Part shown: in pieces, positions 15,189 through 15,645 of the stretch
Layout: every line of letters begins with the position of its first letter
How positions within the stretch are numbered: position 1 is the stretch's first letter
DNA from: Syntrophaceae bacterium UBA4810
GTDB lineage: Bacteria > Desulfobacterota > Syntrophia > Syntrophales > Smithellaceae
Direction: 5' to 3'
Assembly: GCA_002402545.1 (NCBI GenBank)
Contig: DHGA01000059.1
Coordinates: 1-15,645 of the forward strand
Length of the DNA stretch: 15,645 nucleotides
The notes under the pieces: model-generated
The model's input: only the letters and a program-made list of their open reading frames with translations
Told to the model about the DNA's origin: nothing
The model's database searches: none
Made by a program: the position numbers and the translations under genes

Positions 15189-15645
15189 ATGATTGTTCGG
15201 GAAATTTTAAATGAAGCAACGCACGAATTGGAAGCCGCGGGAATGGAAACCGCCCGCCTCGACGCGGAAGTGTTGCTGGCTTTTTGCCTTAAATGCGATC
15301 GCCTCGAATTTCTCAAAAATCCGGAATCGCCAATAACTAAAAATCATCTTGTCAAATTCAAAAAACTCATTAACCGCAGACTTAAATGGGAACCTGTGGC
15401 CTACATTACCGGGCGTAAGGAATTCTGGTCTTTTACACTGGAAGTAAACAAAGATGTTCTGATTCCCCGGCCGGATACGGAAGTGATCGTTGAAGAAGTC
15501 CTTGAGGTTGCAAAGCATTACGAATCACTCATCAACGAACTACCCCCCAGCGAATTCACGGGTGACAACGGTCATGCCGGACTTGATCCGGCATCCAGAC
15601 TGGATTCCGGCCTACGTCGGAATGACGAAAAATACGACGAGACGT
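15189..15645 (+). CDS. prmC: Peptide chain release factor N5-glutamine methyltransferase PrmC (3' end cut off)
   Basis: PrmC (HemK) methylates the GGQ glutamine of release factors using S-adenosylmethionine; RF1 is encoded close upstream. About 152 codons are in the window, open to its end. The N-terminal helical domain is typical (EAAGMETARLDAEVLLAF; WEPVAYITGRKEFWS), followed by LIPRPDTEVIVEEVL (about 96-110), the conserved start of the methyltransferase domain. The SAM-binding motif normally follows soon after, but here about 40 residues of unrelated sequence come first, including NGHAGLDPAS...RRNDE encoded by a dispersed palindromic repeat. The frame stays open. Whether the rest of the enzyme follows lies outside the window. 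The ATG at 15189 was chosen by family similarity; only a weak GGGCGG precedes it. Confidence 0.9.
   Translation, partial: MIVREILNEATHELEAAGMETARLDAEVLLAFCLKCDRLEFLKNPESPITKNHLVKFKKLINRRLKWEPVAYITGRKEFWSFTLEVNKDVLIPRPDTEVIVEEVLEVAKHYESLINELPPSEFTGDNGHAGLDPASRLDSGLRRNDEKYDET
15571..15626. repeat. 56-base imperfect palindrome (REP-like dispersed repeat) inside prmC
   Basis: The left arm begins GTCATGCCGG and the right arm ends CGGAATGAC. The arms, about 28 and 27 bases, pair imperfectly around an A at 15599, with CCAG/CTGG at the centre and CCGG blocks in both arms. From memory, this GTCAT(G/T)CCGG...ATCCAG type of palindrome is scattered through many proteobacterial genomes; I could not search for it. 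It is read in frame through prmC as part of the protein. No flanking target-site duplication is obvious. Confidence 0.8.

Overview
The window reads as chromosomal core sequence from a Gram-negative bacterium, most likely a deltaproteobacterium (Desulfobacterota, possibly Syntrophales-like). This rests on gene content and order, not on a database match. YidC has a large periplasmic domain and the patatin protein has a lipoprotein-like signal, which point to a diderm. The rpmH-rnpA-yidD-yidC-jag-mnmE operon includes jag, which most enterics and pseudomonads lack. A rho-rpmE-prfA-prmC cluster lies nearby. No rRNA, tRNA, CRISPR array, transposase or integrase was seen.

Layout. Bases 1-2798 (+) hold trkA (5' end cut by the window edge) and trkH, a potassium-uptake pair with overlapping stop and start codons. 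Bases 2877-3659 (-) hold a TauE/SafE-family membrane protein. Bases 3721-8478 (-) are the rpmH-rnpA-yidD-yidC-jag-mnmE operon, covering ribosomal protein L34, the RNase P protein, membrane-protein insertion, an RNA-binding Jag/KhpB protein and a tRNA wobble-uridine GTPase. Bases 8643-11004 (-) hold a DEAD-box helicase followed by a patatin-like lipoprotein. After a 369-base divergent intergenic region, bases 11374-15645 (+) hold rho, rpmE, prfA, an A+T-rich CPBP membrane protease, and the start of prmC, which runs off the end. Most genes therefore serve translation, its termination and RNA handling: RF1 (prfA) is the substrate of the methyltransferase PrmC, and Rho, L31, L34, RNase P protein, MnmE and the helicase all act on RNA or ribosomes.

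The core order appears to have been disturbed at three places. (1) The tauE-like gene sits exactly between two direct copies of the last ~66 bases of mnmE; the copy next to trkH is a decayed fragment. The 3' end of mnmE/trmE is a known integration site for SGI1-type islands, so this looks like an attL/attR-style scar around one cargo gene. (2) The CPBP protease gene is far richer in A+T than its neighbours and separates prfA from prmC. (3) prmC contains a 56-base imperfect palindrome of a dispersed proteobacterial repeat type, read in frame through the protein just before the expected SAM-binding motif.

I see no clearly new multi-gene system. The mnmE-tail duplication and the palindrome inside prmC are the observations most worth following up.
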